64,000 bases of DNA from Vreelandella profundi (GTDB taxonomy: Bacteria; Pseudomonadota; Gammaproteobacteria; Pseudomonadales; Halomonadaceae): assembly GCF_019722725.1 (NCBI RefSeq), contig NZ_CP077941.1:2728001-2792000 (forward strand). Direction: 5' to 3'. Made by a program: the position numbers and the translations under genes. Numbering within the stretch: the stretch's first letter is position 1; the number at the start of each line of letters is the position of its first letter. Below the pieces are notes generated by a model, which was given only the letters and a program-made list of their open reading frames with translations, was not told the DNA's origin and ran no database searches. Of this stretch, positions 61,850 to 64,000 are shown piece after piece.

Positions 61850-62592
61850 GCGGGCTTTTTCCAAGCGACGTCGTTACGCAGATAAACCGGCTGAACCAGA
61901 TGCGCCGCTTGGCCAAGCCCGGCAGCAAAATCACGCGCCGCTAGCCATGCCATTTCTTCAGCGCGAGGCTCAAGGTCGCACAGGTGCTGAGGCATACTAA
62001 GCTGAACATCGGTCGTGAAGCGCTTCCATAACGTAAAGCCGCTGCCAACGCCGACCCAGTCGGTTTCTCCGCTCGGCAGGCGCATCGCCTCCGGAGCTAA
62101 CACGGCCTCTGCGCTCATCGCCGTCACGGTGTCTTTCAAGCAATGCCACGTCGCGGCGTATACCTCGCCCATACGGGCATCGATAGCCGTCACAACATGG
62201 CGCAAGTGATAGCGTCGGTGTGCCTGAAGGGCGAGCGCTTCCAGCGTAGAAATACCCAGAAGCGGACGATCCAGACCAAAGGCAAGCCCCTGGGCAGCCC
62301 CCGCCGCAATGCGTAAGCCAGTAAATGATCCTGGGCCGCGGCCAAACGCGACGGCATCAAGCTGAGCAGGAGTTACCTGCGCCTCGGCAAGCACTTCATC
62401 CACCATCGGCAATAGTCGACGCGTATGGGCGCGAGGCGTCATCTCAAAACGTGCCAGGCATTCGGTCTTCGGATTCTCTGGCGTTAGGTGTTCTGGCGCT
62501 AGATGCTCAGCGGCAGAGGCGTCTTCTTGGCGCAGCAGAGCGACGGAGCAAGCGCTCGATGAGGCGTCAAGGGCAAGCAGATATAACGGCAT
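61846..62592 (-). CDS. tsaB: tRNA threonylcarbamoyladenosine biosynthesis protein TsaB
   Basis: Scaffold partner of TsaD in making t6A37 of tRNAs that read ANN codons. The 248 residues start [20 protein letters not shown], followed by [20 protein letters not shown] and a [14 protein letters not shown] segment. Residues near 26-40 hold a small in-frame duplication ([10 protein letters not shown]), coded by 15-base units at 62476-62505, that makes the N-terminal domain longer than usual. It is coupled to rsmJ. Confidence 0.95.
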   Translation of the reverse strand: MPLYLLALDASSSACSVALLRQEDASAAEHLAPEHLTPENPKTECLARFEMTPRAHTRRLLPMVDEVLAEAQVTPAQLDAVAFGRGPGSFTGLRIAAGAAQGLAFGLDRPLLGISTLEALALQAHRRYHLRHVVTAIDARMGEVYAATWHCLKDTVTAMSAEAVLAPEAMRLPSGETDWVGVGSGFTLWKRFTTDVQLSMPQHLCDLEPRAEEMAWLAARDFAAGLGQAAHLVQPVYLRNDVAWKKPA

Positions 62593-62648
62593 AGCAAAGG
62601 GCCACTCGAAAGAAACGTTGCGACATTATACCCCCACCACGCTAACAC

Positions 62649-62679
62649 GACGATGGCCCGCTTAAAGCGAGCCATCGTC
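62649..62679 (-). terminator. Stem-loop after adk
   Basis: GACGATGGC (62649-62657) pairs with 62671-62679 and an inner CGCTT/AAGCG stem extends it. It lies 39 bases after the adk stop. It has no T-run, so it may end or stabilise the adk transcript. Confidence 0.6.
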
Positions 62680-62717
62680 AAGGTGCTGTGTATAGCCGAT
62701 GCGTTGCGTTTTGCTAC

Positions 62718-63389
<672 letters not shown>

Positions 63390-63592
63390 TTAAAAAATAT
63401 GAAAAAAACTATTACCCGACAATAACCGTGCCCACCAGACGACACAACTCCCCAAAAGCCTGAGAGACGCGTTTTTATTTCATTTTTTTAAATTAAAACA
63501 GCTAGGTGAGCACAAATAGCTGTTTGAAACTCTACTTTGGTCGCCTTTAGAACTAAAAATGCCATTATCCTGCGCGCCGCATTCACACTAAA

Positions 63593-63624
63593 CACAAGCG
63601 GCGCCCCGAGGGGCGCCGCTTGTG
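63593..63624 (-). terminator. Strong GC-rich terminator after aceF
   Basis: A 15-base perfect stem (63593-63607 and 63610-63624) begins 18 bases after the aceF stop in the transcribed direction. GTTTAGTG follows the stem. Between 63372 and 63592 I see only AT-rich promoter-like sequence for adk. Confidence 0.85.
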
Positions 63625-63642
63625 AAACTTTAATTCTATCGA

Positions 63643-64000
63643 TTACAGAAGTAAACGACGAATATCAGTTAGTACGTCTGCCAAGAAGGCGGTGAAGCGT
63701 GCTGCATCGGCTCCGTTGATCGCCCGGTGGTCATAAGAGAGCGAAAGCGGCATCATCAAACGCGGCTGGAAGGCATTGCCATCCCATACCGGCTTCATCT
63801 GCGCTTTCGACACACCCAAAATAGCGACTTCCGGCGCGTTGACGATCGGTGTAAATGCCGTACCACCAATCGAACCGAGGCTTGAAATAGTGAAGCAGCC
63901 ACCGGTCATTTCTTCACGCTTGAGCTTTTTGCTTTGTGCTTTTTTGCCCAGATCAGCCATGTCCTTCGCAATCTCAATCAAGGACTTTTTATCGGCATCA
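63643..64000 (-). CDS. aceF: Dihydrolipoamide acetyltransferase (pyruvate dehydrogenase E2), C-terminal part
   Basis: The window edge cuts this gene; only the last 118 residues or so are visible, starting ...DADKKSLIEIAKDMADLGKK. It is the catalytic acyltransferase domain of an E2 component, with TGGCFTISSLGSIGGTAFTP and the active-site motif SYDHRAINGADAARF. Similar E2 proteins exist for 2-oxoglutarate dehydrogenase, but the sequence looks like the AceF (pyruvate) type. Frame and end are clear. Confidence 0.9.
   Translation of the reverse strand, partial: DADKKSLIEIAKDMADLGKKAQSKKLKREEMTGGCFTISSLGSIGGTAFTPIVNAPEVAILGVSKAQMKPVWDGNAFQPRLMMPLSLSYDHRAINGADAARFTAFLADVLTDIRRLLL

Overview
The window reads as the chromosome of a moderately halophilic gammaproteobacterium of the Halomonas/Vreelandella type (inference). 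The signs are several TRAP transporters, a phasin, acidic insertions in soluble proteins, a DUF294/exonuclease-like pair beside a DUF4212/solute symporter, and a CrbS/CrbR-acs acetate switch. Nearly all of it is coding. There is no rRNA, prophage, insertion sequence or CRISPR array.

Layout. 1-5774: two TRAP transporters, one TAXI type (permease cut by the window edge) and one DctPQM type. 5988-8956: an EamA-like exporter, a DUF192 protein and pyruvate kinase. 9079-22439: a purine (ureide) catabolism region with allA, allE, puuE, an allantoin/hydantoin racemase, two NCS1 permeases, uraH, uraD, an RpiR and a GntR regulator, a YfcC-type transporter, a phytase-like exported protein and a ParDE-like toxin-antitoxin pair. 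22509-24537: a phasin and two glutathione transferases. 24905-42836: a C2/hydroxy-acid region with an LctP-family permease, gamma carbonic anhydrase, a large FAD/Fe-S dehydrogenase, a glyoxylate-type aminotransferase, a CoA-transferase, an unusual crotonase, a third TRAP transporter, a HbpS/GlcG-like protein, a GntR regulator and glcDEFG. 42936-43652: five tRNA genes (3 Asp, 2 Val). 43765-48072: hydrolase, ttcA, a degenerate exonuclease and a cNMP/CBS/DUF294 protein. 48738-58351: symporter pair, crbS, crbR and acs. 58576-64000: sprT, a yecA-like gene, clsB, rsmJ, tsaB, adk and the 3' end of aceF.

How it fits together. Ureide breakdown by AllE and AllA releases glyoxylate. Glycolate oxidase (GlcDEF) also makes glyoxylate, and the class V aminotransferase could turn it into glycine. 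CrbSR, Acs and the symporter handle acetate. The window is therefore a hub for C2 acids. Shared palindromes suggest the circuits. TTGTATACAA-type sites lie before allE, puuE, the racemase and uraD, in a region that encodes its own GntR regulator. An identical TGGTAAGACCAAT lies before both the LctP permease and glcD. TTGAATTCAA-like sites flank the TRAP/CoA-transferase cluster and its GntR gene.

The best candidate for an undescribed system is the 27237-38245 catabolic cluster. It pairs a CaiB/BaiF CoA-transferase with a crotonase that lacks both classical catalytic glutamates, next to a dedicated TRAP importer. Its substrate cannot be read from the sequence.
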